Positions 55,309 through 63,771 of a stretch of 64,000 nt of DNA are shown here, piece after piece (position 1 is the first letter of the stretch; the number at the start of each line of letters is the position of its first letter). A program made the translations under genes and the position numbers. The notes beneath the pieces were generated by a model that did not search any database, had not been told where the DNA came from, and saw only the letters and a list, made by a program, of their open reading frames with translations. This DNA comes from Chitinophagaceae bacterium (lineage in GTDB: Bacteria; Bacteroidota; Bacteroidia; Chitinophagales; Chitinophagaceae): contig JADBXR010000002.1 of NCBI GenBank assembly GCA_020403425.1, forward strand, positions 806,001 to 870,000. The letters run 5' to 3'.

Positions 55309-57948
55309 ATGAAAAAGTTTATCTATACCATCGCTTTCCTGTTTTGTGCGTTGGCCGGTTACGGCAAACACATAACCGGCGGTGAGATCTATTATACCTA
55401 TAAGGGAACCACCAATGCAGGTAAACTTTCCTATAAGATCACGCTACTGTTGTACAAGGATACTACGGTATCCGGACAAGGGGTTGCCTCCTTGGGAATG
55501 TCGTATCCCATTTCTGTTTTCCGTGGCGATAATAATCTGCGGGTGATCACCGTGACCGCCACCCGGGTGAACTACGAGTTCATGAACCTTTCGTATTACA
55601 ATCCCTGCCTCAATGTAAGGCCGCCTGTGCGGTTTGCCGTTGCAACCTATGAGGCCGATATAGAACTGGACCCACTGTCAGCAGGGTATATCGTGGCCCA
55701 TTCACAGTGTTGCCGCATTGACCAGATCGTGAACATCAACTCCCTGAATGTGGGTGCTACTTATTGGGTAAAGATCCCCGGATCGGCGGATAACCCTTTT
55801 GCGCCCAATAATTCCAACGCCGTATTCAATAAACGGGATACCATCCTTGTGTGCCGAAGCTCCCCCATCGCCATCGACTTCTCGGCCATCGACCCTGACA
55901 ATGATTCGCTGGTGTACAAATTCATTCCGGGGTATTCCGGAGCCAGTTCCGGCACCCCAATCCCCCCCAATGCGGATAATCCGCCCTATAATCCTGTCAA
56001 TTACCTGGGCAGTTATTCCCCCACTTTACCGCTGGACTCCGGCATCACCATCAATCCCAGAACAGGACTGGTAACCGGTATCGCCCCCCCTACCACCGGT
56101 GTATACCTGATGGCAGTACTGGTGGAAGAGTACCGGAATGGCATCAAGATATCGGAACACCGGAAGGATTTCCAGATCAGCATCAATGACTGTACCATCA
56201 CCGGTGCCCAGTTGAAACCGACCTATATCACCTGCGATGGCACCACGCTGTCGTTCCAGAATGAGTCAACCAGTTCCAATATCAATTCCTATTTATGGGA
56301 CTTTGGGGTACCTGGCATCACTACGGATACCTCTACCAGTCCAACACCGGTATACGATTATCTCAAGAGCGGTAAGGACAGCGGTACTTACACCGTAAAA
56401 TTGAAAGTGACCGCAGTGGGCGGTTGCCAGGATTCCACCACGGCGCTGGTGAAAGTATACCCGGGTTTTCAACCGGGTTTTACCGTTACCGGTACCTGTT
56501 ACCTTAATAATTACCTGTTCTCCGATACTTCCCGCACCAAATATGGCAGCATCGCCGCCAGGGTATGGGACCTGGGCGACCTGACCACACTGGCCGATAC
56601 CGCGCGGAGCAAGGACACCGCATGGAAATATGCATCGGCCACTTCGGCACAGGTACGACTGATCGTATCCAATAGTGTAGGATGCATTGATACGGTGAGC
56701 AGTATGGTGAATATTCTTGACAAACCCTCACTGAGTTTGGCTTTCCGCGATACCCTGATCTGCAGTATCGATACCCTGCCACTGAAAGCGAACATTTCCA
56801 GCGGCACCATTGTCTGGACACCTTCTGTGGGCCCCAACAGCAGCCGCATACTCAACCGGAACAGCAATTCGCCATTGGTGTTCCCGAGAGACACCACCCG
56901 GTATTATGTATCCGTGAACGACAACGGTTGTGTCAATACCGATTCGGTTACGGTTAATGTATTGCCCTTTATTTCGGTAAAAGCCGGCGTTGATACGGGC
57001 ATTTGCCGAACGGACACGCTCCGGCTACGACCTGTGAGTGATGCATTGAGTTATCAATGGACCAGTTCTACCGGCGTGCCCCTACAGAACGTCAAGTACC
57101 CACTGGTGCAGCCATTGGTCAACACCAGGTACTATGTGCTGGCCAATTTGGGCAAATGCCAGGCAAGGGATTCTGTGCTGGTTCGGGTGGCCCCTTATCC
57201 CAATGCGGGTGCAGGCGCAGATATGACGATCTGTTACGGAACACGTGTACAGCTGAACGGATCCATAGTGGGATCCTATTTCTCCTGGAGCCCCACCAAC
57301 AGCCTGGTAAATGAAAATAGTTTAACACCGGTAGCTGGTCCTACACGCACCACTGCCTATATCCTCACAGCAACGGATACCATTGGCTGTCCCAAACCTG
57401 TAAAAGATACCATACTCGTTACCGTGATACCCCCTGTACAGGCATTTGCCGGAAAAGATACTTTTGCCGTGCCCACCCAACCCTTACAAATGAATGCCAG
57501 CGGTGGGACCACTTACCAGTGGACGCCCTCTGATTTTTTAAGTGACCCATCCATCGCCAACCCGGTAGCTGTGTTCGATGACAAAACAGATTCCATCCGT
57601 TATACGGTCAGGGTCAGCAACGGCGCCTGTTATGCAGAGGACCAGGTATTGGTGCGCATATTCCGCAACGGTCCGGATATCCTGGTACCATCCGCTTTCA
57701 CGCCCAATGCCGATGGCCGCAACGATGTGATACGACCCGCACTGTTCGGTATCAGTAAGTTCCATTACTTCAATATCTACAACCGCTGGGGACAGCTGGT
57801 GTTCAGCACTTCGGAAGAGAACAAAGGCTGGGATGGAAATTTCAGCGGTGTAGCACAGGCCAGCGGTACCTATGTGTACCAGGCCTCGGGTACCGATTAC
57901 CAGGGCAACACGATCTTCAGAAAAGGCACTGTTGTGCTGATCAGGTAA
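55309..57948 (+). CDS. Secreted PKD-domain protein with gliding-motility-type C-terminal (CHU_C) domain, copy 2
   Basis: The 879-residue paralog of the protein at 48174 has the same order: signal peptide (about 1-19), cysteine-bearing N-terminal region (GKHITGGEIYYTYKG, SQCCRIDQI), PKD repeats (NSYLWDFGVPG, ARVWDLGDLTTLAD), Ig-like repeats opening with DTGICRTDT and DMTICYGTR, and the CHU_C sorting domain (VPSAFTPNADGRNDVIRP, IYNRWGQLVF, KGTVVLIR). Similarity runs along the whole length, so this is a gene duplication with 4.5 kb between the copies. The ATG at 55309 is chosen over a GTG at 55297. It should be exported by the type IX system; its partner or substrate is unknown. Confidence 0.9.
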   Translation: MKKFIYTIAFLFCALAGYGKHITGGEIYYTYKGTTNAGKLSYKITLLLYKDTTVSGQGVASLGMSYPISVFRGDNNLRVITVTATRVNYEFMNLSYYNPCLNVRPPVRFAVATYEADIELDPLSAGYIVAHSQCCRIDQIVNINSLNVGATYWVKIPGSADNPFAPNNSNAVFNKRDTILVCRSSPIAIDFSAIDPDNDSLVYKFIPGYSGASSGTPIPPNADNPPYNPVNYLGSYSPTLPLDSGITINPRTGLVTGIAPPTTGVYLMAVLVEEYRNGIKISEHRKDFQISINDCTITGAQLKPTYITCDGTTLSFQNESTSSNINSYLWDFGVPGITTDTSTSPTPVYDYLKSGKDSGTYTVKLKVTAVGGCQDSTTALVKVYPGFQPGFTVTGTCYLNNYLFSDTSRTKYGSIAARVWDLGDLTTLADTARSKDTAWKYASATSAQVRLIVSNSVGCIDTVSSMVNILDKPSLSLAFRDTLICSIDTLPLKANISSGTIVWTPSVGPNSSRILNRNSNSPLVFPRDTTRYYVSVNDNGCVNTDSVTVNVLPFISVKAGVDTGICRTDTLRLRPVSDALSYQWTSSTGVPLQNVKYPLVQPLVNTRYYVLANLGKCQARDSVLVRVAPYPNAGAGADMTICYGTRVQLNGSIVGSYFSWSPTNSLVNENSLTPVAGPTRTTAYILTATDTIGCPKPVKDTILVTVIPPVQAFAGKDTFAVPTQPLQMNASGGTTYQWTPSDFLSDPSIANPVAVFDDKTDSIRYTVRVSNGACYAEDQVLVRIFRNGPDILVPSAFTPNADGRNDVIRPALFGISKFHYFNIYNRWGQLVFSTSEENKGWDGNFSGVAQASGTYVYQASGTDYQGNTIFRKGTVVLIR

Positions 57949-58001
57949 TAACAGGGGTATATCTTTTTGAGCTTTGTTCTTTACAGACAATCCTGTTACC
58001 G

Positions 58002-58009
58002 TAATTTTG
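58002..58009 (+). promoter_or_regulatory. TAnnTTTG promoter box of the SDR gene
   Basis: TAATTTTG lies 21 bases before the ATG at 58031. A TTTG 25 bases upstream is slightly too far for a standard -33 element. Confidence 0.4.
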
Positions 58010-58030
58010 CCCCTCATCACTTCACATTCT

Positions 58031-58786
58031 ATGGACAAGATCATTTTAATTACCGGCGCCACATCGGGCTTCGGTAAAGCCATTGCAGAAAAATTTGCAG
58101 CTGCAGGATGGAACTGTATCGTGACCGGCAGAAGGGCCGACAGGCTGAATGCACTGGTCGATCAGTTGCAGAAACAATATCAAGTGCAGGCCACTTCACT
58201 GGTATTTGACGTGCAGGACCGCCAGGCCGTTTTTACCGCTATCAACAGTTTACCGGAAGCCTGGAAAAATATCGATATCCTGGTGAACAATGCCGGACTG
58301 GCGCTGGGGCGCGACAGTTTTGAGAACGCCAACCTGGACGATTGGGATACGATGATCGATACCAATGTAAAAGGGATGATGTACGTGACCAAAGCCGTAT
58401 TACCCGTAATGACCGCCCGTAAAAAAGGGCATATCATCAACATGGGTTCCGTGGCCGCCAAACTGGTATACAAAGAAGGTAACGGTTACTGCGCCAGCAA
58501 ACATGCGGTGGACGCCCTGAGCAAAGCCATGCGCATTGACCTGTTGCCACACCGCATCAAGGTCACCGCCATCCATCCGGGCGCTGCGGAAACAGAATTT
58601 TCCATGGTACGTTTTAAAGGAGATGAAACAAAAGCCAAACAGGTATACGACGGCTTTACACCGTTATATGCTGAGGACATAGCAGATATCACCCTGTATT
58701 GCGCTTCCTTACCGGAGAATGTCTGCATCAATGAACTTACGGTCTCTTCCATCTCCCAGGCAGATGGCATTTATATTCACAAATAA
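58031..58786 (+). CDS. Short-chain dehydrogenase/reductase (SDR), YdfG-like
   Basis: The 251-residue protein has the classical SDR marks: TGATSGFGKAIA for the cofactor at the N-terminus, NNAGLA, the catalytic serine in NMGSVAA, and the Tyr-x3-Lys pair in YCASKHAVDALS. A basic residue after the second strand (GRRADRL) favours NADP. It resembles the YdfG group, which oxidises L-allo-threonine and serine, but the substrate is not proven. The ATG at 58031 is used, since the upstream frame to 57974 is not conserved sequence. A DinB-like gene follows after 9 bases in an operon. Confidence 0.9.
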   Translation: MDKIILITGATSGFGKAIAEKFAAAGWNCIVTGRRADRLNALVDQLQKQYQVQATSLVFDVQDRQAVFTAINSLPEAWKNIDILVNNAGLALGRDSFENANLDDWDTMIDTNVKGMMYVTKAVLPVMTARKKGHIINMGSVAAKLVYKEGNGYCASKHAVDALSKAMRIDLLPHRIKVTAIHPGAAETEFSMVRFKGDETKAKQVYDGFTPLYAEDIADITLYCASLPENVCINELTVSSISQADGIYIHK

Positions 58787-58795
58787 ACCAACCCT

Positions 58796-59287
58796 ATGTT
58801 TAGTTCTATTCAACATTTTATCGGCGTGTGGGAAGCAGAGTCATCCGCCACCCTTTCCTGTCTGGAAAAACTGACAGACGAAAGTTTGACCCAAGACCTG
58901 GTACATGATCACCGCTCTATCGATCGGCTGGCCAATCATATCATCGACTGCGCGGCCGGTATTCCGCACGAAGCCGGTTTCCCGGTCGGCGGTTACGCAA
59001 AAACACAATATCATACAGTGGCAGAAATGACCGCAGCCTACAAAAAAGCGACCGAGGCGGTCAAAGAAGCTGTTGCATCCTGCACAGATGCAAGCTTACA
59101 GGAAGAGTCCCAGATGTATGGACAGACCTGGAAAAAAGGATTTTCGCTCTGGGTAACCGTGACACACCAGATCCATCACCGCGGACAGCTCACCGTTTTA
59201 ATGCGACTCGCCGGACTGAAAGTACCCGGCATATATGGCCCCTCCAAGGAAGAATGGGAAGCGATGGGATTGCCGCAAGCGGATTGA
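58796..59287 (+). CDS. DinB-family protein
   Basis: The 163-residue, four-helix protein belongs to the DinB/YfiT metalloenzyme superfamily. The usual three histidine metal ligands are in place: one in SIDRLANHIID near 44 and two in THQIHHRGQL near 123-127. Members include thiol transferases that use bacillithiol or mycothiol, but many are uncharacterised. It is co-transcribed with the SDR gene. Its stop codon abuts a GTGAGTAGT word-repeat array. Confidence 0.88.
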   Translation: MFSSIQHFIGVWEAESSATLSCLEKLTDESLTQDLVHDHRSIDRLANHIIDCAAGIPHEAGFPVGGYAKTQYHTVAEMTAAYKKATEAVKEAVASCTDASLQEESQMYGQTWKKGFSLWVTVTHQIHHRGQLTVLMRLAGLKVPGIYGPSKEEWEAMGLPQAD

Positions 59288-59288
59288 T

Positions 59289-59466
59289 GGTGAGTAGTGA
59301 GTAGGAAGTTGTGAATGGTGAATAGTCAATGGGCAATAGTGGTTCATTCACAATTGCCCATTGACCATTACCTTCTCACTCACTACTCACTACTCACTAC
59401 TCACTACTCACTACTCACTACTCACTACTCACCACTCACTACTCACCACTCACTACTCACCACTCA
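59289..59466. repeat. Hairpin plus tandem array of CACTACT-type words
   Basis: The left arm begins 2 bases after the DinB stop with GTGAGTAGTGAGTAG words. A perfect 13-bp inner stem follows (59325-59337 with 59353-59365, GTCAATGGGCAAT). The right side runs into about a dozen tandem 7-base CACTACT or CACCACT units that continue into the stop codon of the nitronate-monooxygenase-like gene (59464-59466). Confidence 0.88.
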
Positions 59467-60411
59467 CGCCTCTCGATTCCTCAGCTGCTCCACAGCTTCC
59501 ACATATTCATCCCAGATCTCTTTTACGATCTCTCCGGCGGGTTTGATGTTCTTGATCAATGCACTTACCTGGCCCACTTCCAGCTCACCCTCTTCCAGGT
59601 CGCCTTCGAACATACCGCGTTTGGCACGGGCACGGCCCAGGATATGTTGTAATTCTTCTTCAGATGCCCCACGTAATTCCGCTTCTTTCACTTCTTCAAA
59701 AAAACGGTTCTTGAGCAAACGCACCGGCATCAGTTTTTTCAGGCTCAGTTGCGTATCACCTTCTTCCGCTTTTACCACCGCTTCTTTAAAAGCGATATGC
59801 GAGGATGCTTCCGGCGTACAGATAAACCGGCTTCCGATCTGCACACCATCCGCCCCCAGTACCATTGCCGCCAGCATTTGTCTGCCAGTGGCAATACCAC
59901 CTGCGGCGATCACCGGTATGGTGACCGCTTCACGCACCACTGGTATCAATACCAGGGTGGTGGTCTCTTCCCTTCCGTTATGCCCGCCCGCTTCAAAACC
60001 TTCGGCCACTACCGCATCGCAACCTGCTTCCTGTGCTTTTCTGGCAAACTTGCTGCTGCTGACCACATGCACTACGGTAATGCCTTTTTCTTTCAGGTAA
60101 CCGGTCCAGGTCTTGGGATTACCGGCGCTGGTGAACACTATCGGCACTTTTTCTTCCACGATGATATCGATGAGCTCTTTGATGTCGGGATACATCAGCG
60201 GGATATTCACCCCAAAAGGTTTGTCAGTGGCGGCCTTACACTGTCGTATATGTTCTCGCAATACCGGAGGGTACATGCTGCCTGCACCGATCAGTCCCAG
60301 GCCACCTGCATTACTTACGGCACTTGCCAGCTTCCAGCCACTGGCCCAGATCATACCTGCCTGGATAATGGGATACTGAATATGGAAGAGTTGGGTGATG
60401 GGGGATGACAT
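59464..60411 (-). CDS. Nitronate monooxygenase / FabK-like flavoprotein
   Basis: The 315-residue protein folds as an FMN-binding TIM barrel of the 2-nitropropane dioxygenase family. Landmarks are YPIIQAGMIWASG near the start, AVVAEGFEAGGHNG with the conserved His, VIAAGGIATGRQMLAAMVLGADGVQIGSRF, and a variable C-terminus. Family members oxidise alkyl nitronates or, as FabK, reduce enoyl-ACP; the sequence does not settle which. The ATG at 60411 is used; the longer frame to 60510 is translated repeat. The stop codon lies in the CACTACT array. Confidence 0.88.
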   Translation of the reverse strand: MSSPITQLFHIQYPIIQAGMIWASGWKLASAVSNAGGLGLIGAGSMYPPVLREHIRQCKAATDKPFGVNIPLMYPDIKELIDIIVEEKVPIVFTSAGNPKTWTGYLKEKGITVVHVVSSSKFARKAQEAGCDAVVAEGFEAGGHNGREETTTLVLIPVVREAVTIPVIAAGGIATGRQMLAAMVLGADGVQIGSRFICTPEASSHIAFKEAVVKAEEGDTQLSLKKLMPVRLLKNRFFEEVKEAELRGASEEELQHILGRARAKRGMFEGDLEEGELEVGQVSALIKNIKPAGEIVKEIWDEYVEAVEQLRNREA

Positions 60412-60447
60412 GGGAGTTGATTTGAGAATTTGAGAATTTGAAAATTT

Positions 60448-60665
60448 GAAAATGTGGTAATGTGCTAATTTGAAAACGAATGAATTTGGGAACCAGTTTC
60501 GCTTTCCCAAATTTCCACATTTTCATCTTCCTACCCAAAAGAGAACGCTTTATTATACAGGTAACCCGGTTTAGGATAATTTGAAAATGTGCTAATGTGC
60601 TAATTTGAAAATGGACCTTCTAAAACCATTTTCAAATTCTCAAATTCTCAAATTTTCAAATTATC
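60448..60665. repeat. Two hairpin elements of AATTTGAAAAT-type words
   Basis: The first hairpin is bounded by GAAAATGTGG (60448-60457) and CCACATTTTC (60515-60524) with an inner AATTTGGGAA/TTCCCAAATT stem. The second has two 40-base arms (60575-60614 and 60626-60665) around an 11-base loop, perfect at both ends and mismatched in the middle. The right arm ends inside the stop codon of the nucleotidyltransferase gene. Similar AATTTGAGAATTTG words also fill 60420-60447. Confidence 0.88.
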
Positions 60666-61665
60666 ACCCGAAATCAATCTCAGTATTATCCCCAATATTC
60701 AGGCTGCGGCTAAGGCCTTTTACTGAAGCGTCGCTGCCGATGAGGGAGTTGTCGAGCACCACTTCGTCGAGGTTGGTATAAGAACCGATAATGCTGTCGC
60801 GCACGATCGAATTCTTGATGGAAGTATTGGCTCCGATGGCCACATGCGGGCCGATGATGGAGTTGGAGATATCGCAACCGGGCGCTATGCTTACCGGTGG
60901 TATGATGATGGTCTCTTTGTACGCATGCCCGTCGGAAGTATTACCGCCGAATTTCTTCAGCAGGGTGGCATTACTTTCGAGCAGGGTTTCTTTTTTACCG
61001 CAATCGAACCAGTTCTTTACTTTGAACGATTTGAACCTGGCGCCTCTTTTGATCATACAATCCAGGGCATCGGTCAGGTTATACTCGCCGAAGGTCTTGA
61101 TATCCTGGGTAAACAGGTGGTGCAGGCACTCGAACAGGAAATGGGTCTCCTTGATCTTATACAGTCCTACCAGTGCCATATTACTTTTAGGAATAGCTGG
61201 TTTCTCCACCACCTGTTCAATAAAACCTTCCTCATCCAGCGAAGCCACACCAAAATTCCTGGGGTCATCTACTTTTTTAATGCCCAGCATACTGTACGGG
61301 CAGTTCACCACTTCCTTTACATCATACTCACAAATGGTATCGCCCAGCGCTACGAACACTTCATCATCGCCCACAATGTTGCGGGTAAGTTCAATGGCGT
61401 GCCCGGTACCCTGGCGTTCGTTCTGGTACACAAAATGGGTGGTGAGGTCAGGGTAGGTCTGTTTTACATAATCCTGGATCTTCTCTCCCAGGTAACCCAC
61501 AATAAAGATGAATTCGGTGATCCCCGCTTCGCGCAACTGGTCCACAATAAAACTCAGGATGGTCTTTCCGGCAATGGGGATCAGGGCCTTGGGTTGGGTA
61601 TAGGTATGGGGACGTAATTTGGTTCCGGCGCCAGCAACTGGGATGATCGCTTTCATTGGGGTCAT
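60664..61665 (-). CDS. Sugar-nucleotide (NDP-sugar) pyrophosphorylase-like nucleotidyltransferase
   Basis: The 333-residue protein has an N-terminal nucleotidyltransferase domain with the motif VAGAGTKLRPHTYTQPKAL (the GxGxxLRP signature with Lys), GQGTGHA-like NERQGTGHAIEL and the metal-site Asp in ALGDT. The C-terminal third (about 245-320) is a left-handed beta-helix of hexapeptide type (ISNSIIGPHVAIGANTSIKNS). It resembles RmlA/RffH long-form or GlmU-like enzymes; the sugar cannot be fixed. Two starts, 61665 and 61656, are possible. TATCTTAA just upstream is a poor promoter match. Confidence 0.88.
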   Translation of the reverse strand: MTPMKAIIPVAGAGTKLRPHTYTQPKALIPIAGKTILSFIVDQLREAGITEFIFIVGYLGEKIQDYVKQTYPDLTTHFVYQNERQGTGHAIELTRNIVGDDEVFVALGDTICEYDVKEVVNCPYSMLGIKKVDDPRNFGVASLDEEGFIEQVVEKPAIPKSNMALVGLYKIKETHFLFECLHHLFTQDIKTFGEYNLTDALDCMIKRGARFKSFKVKNWFDCGKKETLLESNATLLKKFGGNTSDGHAYKETIIIPPVSIAPGCDISNSIIGPHVAIGANTSIKNSIVRDSIIGSYTNLDEVVLDNSLIGSDASVKGLSRSLNIGDNTEIDFG

Positions 61666-61902
61666 TTAAGATACAATGTGCTGGCCAATCTCACTTTACC
61701 TGCCTGCTCGTCCAACACAAATCAGGCGCCGAAATTAGGAAAATATGAGAATAGGGCAAGTTTTGGGGATAATAAGGGCTGATTTACAGTGATTTTTAAG
61801 CCGTTTGCACCGGAATCAATCGCTGTGCCGGTTTTTATTTACCTATTATCCCCCATTTCCGACAAAAAAGTCATGACGGGCGAATAGCTTATTGACAGGG
61901 CT

Positions 61903-61910
61903 TATCTTTG
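61903..61910 (+). promoter_or_regulatory. TAnnTTTG promoter box of glyA
   Basis: TATCTTTG ends 16 bases before the glyA ATG. No riboswitch or other structure is seen in the 261-base divergent interval 61666-61926. Confidence 0.5.
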
Positions 61911-61926
61911 CGGCAAATTTTATACA

Positions 61927-63207
61927 ATGCAAAGAGATACCCTGGTCTTCGACCTCATTAAACAGGAACTGGAAAGACAACGTCATGGAATTGAACTGAT
62001 CGCTTCTGAAAATTTTACCAGTTTACAGGTAATGCAGGCCATGGGTAATGTGATGACGAACAAATACGCCGAAGGTTATCCCGGCCGCCGTTATTATGCC
62101 GGCTGCGAGATCGTAGACCAGACCGAACAACTGGCCATCGACCGCCTGAAGCAGATCTTCAACATAGAATATGCCAACGTACAACCCCATAGTGGTGCCC
62201 AGGCCAATGCTGCCGTAGCCCTGGCGGTATTGCAACCCGGCGATGCCATACTGGGTCTTGACCTGAGCATGGGTGGCCACCTTACCCATGGTTCTGCTGT
62301 TAACTACAGCGGTAAATTATACAAACCCCATTTCTACGGTGTGACACGTGAAGGTGGCCTGGTGGACTATGAGATGCTGGAAGCCAAAGCCCGTGAAGTG
62401 AAACCCAAAATGATCATCTGCGGCGCCAGTGCCTATAGCCGCGACTGGGACTATGCCCGCATCCGCAAAGTGGCCGATGAAGTGGGCGCATTGGTGATGG
62501 CAGATATTGCTCACCCTGCCGGACTGATCGCCAAAAAATTACTGAACGACCCTTTCGATCATTGTCATTTTGTTACTTCCACCACACACAAGACCTTACG
62601 CGGGCCCCGGGGCGGTATCATCATGATGCGCAAGGATTTCGAAAATCCGTTTGGCCTGAAAGATGTGAAAGGGAATATACGCATGATGAGCAACCTGCTG
62701 GATATGGCCGTGTTCCCTGGCATACAGGGCGGACCGCTGGAACACGTGATCGCCGCCAAAGCCATCGCTTTTGGCGAGATCCTGAGCGATGAATTCACGG
62801 CTTATGCCAACCAGGTAGTCAAGAACTCACAGGCACTGGCCAAAGCGCTGGTGGCCAAAGAATACCAGATCATCAGTGGCGGTACCGATAACCACCTGGT
62901 GCTGATAGACCTGCGCAACAAGAACATCAGCGGTAAAAAAGCCGAACAGGCACTGGTATTGGCCGATATCACCGCCAACAAGAACATGGTCCCTTACGAC
63001 GATAAAAGTGCTTTCGTGACTTCCGGTATCCGTCTGGGTGTTCCGGCCATCACTACCCGCGGCATGAAAGAAGAACATATGCCGTTTGTGGTGGATGCCA
63101 TTGACAAAGTGCTGATGAATGCCGATGATACCACTATCCTGAACAGTGTGAAAAAGGATGTGAATGCGTTCATGGAGCAGTTCGTGTTGTATCCGGAATT
63201 AGGGTAG
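61927..63207 (+). CDS. glyA: Serine hydroxymethyltransferase
   Basis: The enzyme converts serine and tetrahydrofolate to glycine and methylene-tetrahydrofolate. The 426-residue length is standard. PLP-binding Lys222 lies in [13 protein letters not shown]; other landmarks are [37 protein letters not shown] and [14 protein letters not shown]. The product feeds FolD (37907). It is followed by a DUF4293 gene 45 bases later, with no terminator visible between them, so they may be co-transcribed. Confidence 0.97.
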   Translation: MQRDTLVFDLIKQELERQRHGIELIASENFTSLQVMQAMGNVMTNKYAEGYPGRRYYAGCEIVDQTEQLAIDRLKQIFNIEYANVQPHSGAQANAAVALAVLQPGDAILGLDLSMGGHLTHGSAVNYSGKLYKPHFYGVTREGGLVDYEMLEAKAREVKPKMIICGASAYSRDWDYARIRKVADEVGALVMADIAHPAGLIAKKLLNDPFDHCHFVTSTTHKTLRGPRGGIIMMRKDFENPFGLKDVKGNIRMMSNLLDMAVFPGIQGGPLEHVIAAKAIAFGEILSDEFTAYANQVVKNSQALAKALVAKEYQIISGGTDNHLVLIDLRNKNISGKKAEQALVLADITANKNMVPYDDKSAFVTSGIRLGVPAITTRGMKEEHMPFVVDAIDKVLMNADDTTILNSVKKDVNAFMEQFVLYPELG

Positions 63208-63252
63208 TCAGGATAAAGGAATGGGCGTTTTGTGAAATTGTAAACTTGATAT

Positions 63253-63675
63253 ATGCTGCAAAGAATACAGACCATCTGGTTGTTACTGGTTTCCGGCTTG
63301 GCATTTGCTTCGCTGAAGTTGTCGTTTTTCAGCGGTAATATCCTCGTTGACAACGTAAAACAGTTTCAGAGTTTCACTGCCATGAGTCACCTGCTGATCA
63401 TGATACTGACGGTGGGCGTGGGCATTGCTTCGCTGATCACCATCTTCCTGTTCGGCAACCGGCAACTGCAGATCAAGATCAGTTTTGGGGTGCTCGCAGT
63501 TGCTTTACTGAATATTCTCCTGTACTACCTGCAGACCAAGAATTTTGTCCCTAACGAATGGAGCTTTGACCTTACTTCACTGGTCACCATCGCCATCCCC
63601 TTCCTGTTGTTCCTTGCCATCAGAGGCATTTATAAAGACGAGCAACTGGTGAAAAGTGTAGACAGACTTAGATGA
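63253..63675 (+). CDS. DUF4293 membrane protein
   Basis: The 140-residue protein starts with the family signature MLQRIQTIWLLL and has four hydrophobic helices at about 6-25, 43-66, 72-92 and 104-123. DUF4293 is a Bacteroidota-restricted family with no known function. It follows glyA on the same strand. The TGA stop falls immediately before the hairpin of TTGAGCAAGGAAT words. Confidence 0.9.
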   Translation: MLQRIQTIWLLLVSGLAFASLKLSFFSGNILVDNVKQFQSFTAMSHLLIMILTVGVGIASLITIFLFGNRQLQIKISFGVLAVALLNILLYYLQTKNFVPNEWSFDLTSLVTIAIPFLLFLAIRGIYKDEQLVKSVDRLR

Positions 63676-63686
63676 ATATTGAATGT

Positions 63687-63758
63687 TGAGCAAGGAATTT
63701 TGAATGATGAAGTGGGGGCTTTTCTTGACCAAAATCAACATTCAAAATTCCTTGCTCA
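63687..63758. repeat. Hairpin element between DUF4293 gene and uvrA
   Basis: The 20-base segments TGAGCAAGGAATTTTGAATG (63687-63706) and its exact complement (63739-63758) flank a 32-base loop, with weaker complementarity beyond. The words are variants of those in the folD hairpin. It separates two convergent genes. Confidence 0.88.
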
Positions 63759-63771
63759 TCTGTTCATCATT

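Noticed and set aside
59378..59466. Possible CRISPR-like array
   Set aside because: Units are contiguous 7-mers without spacers; it is a simple tandem repeat.
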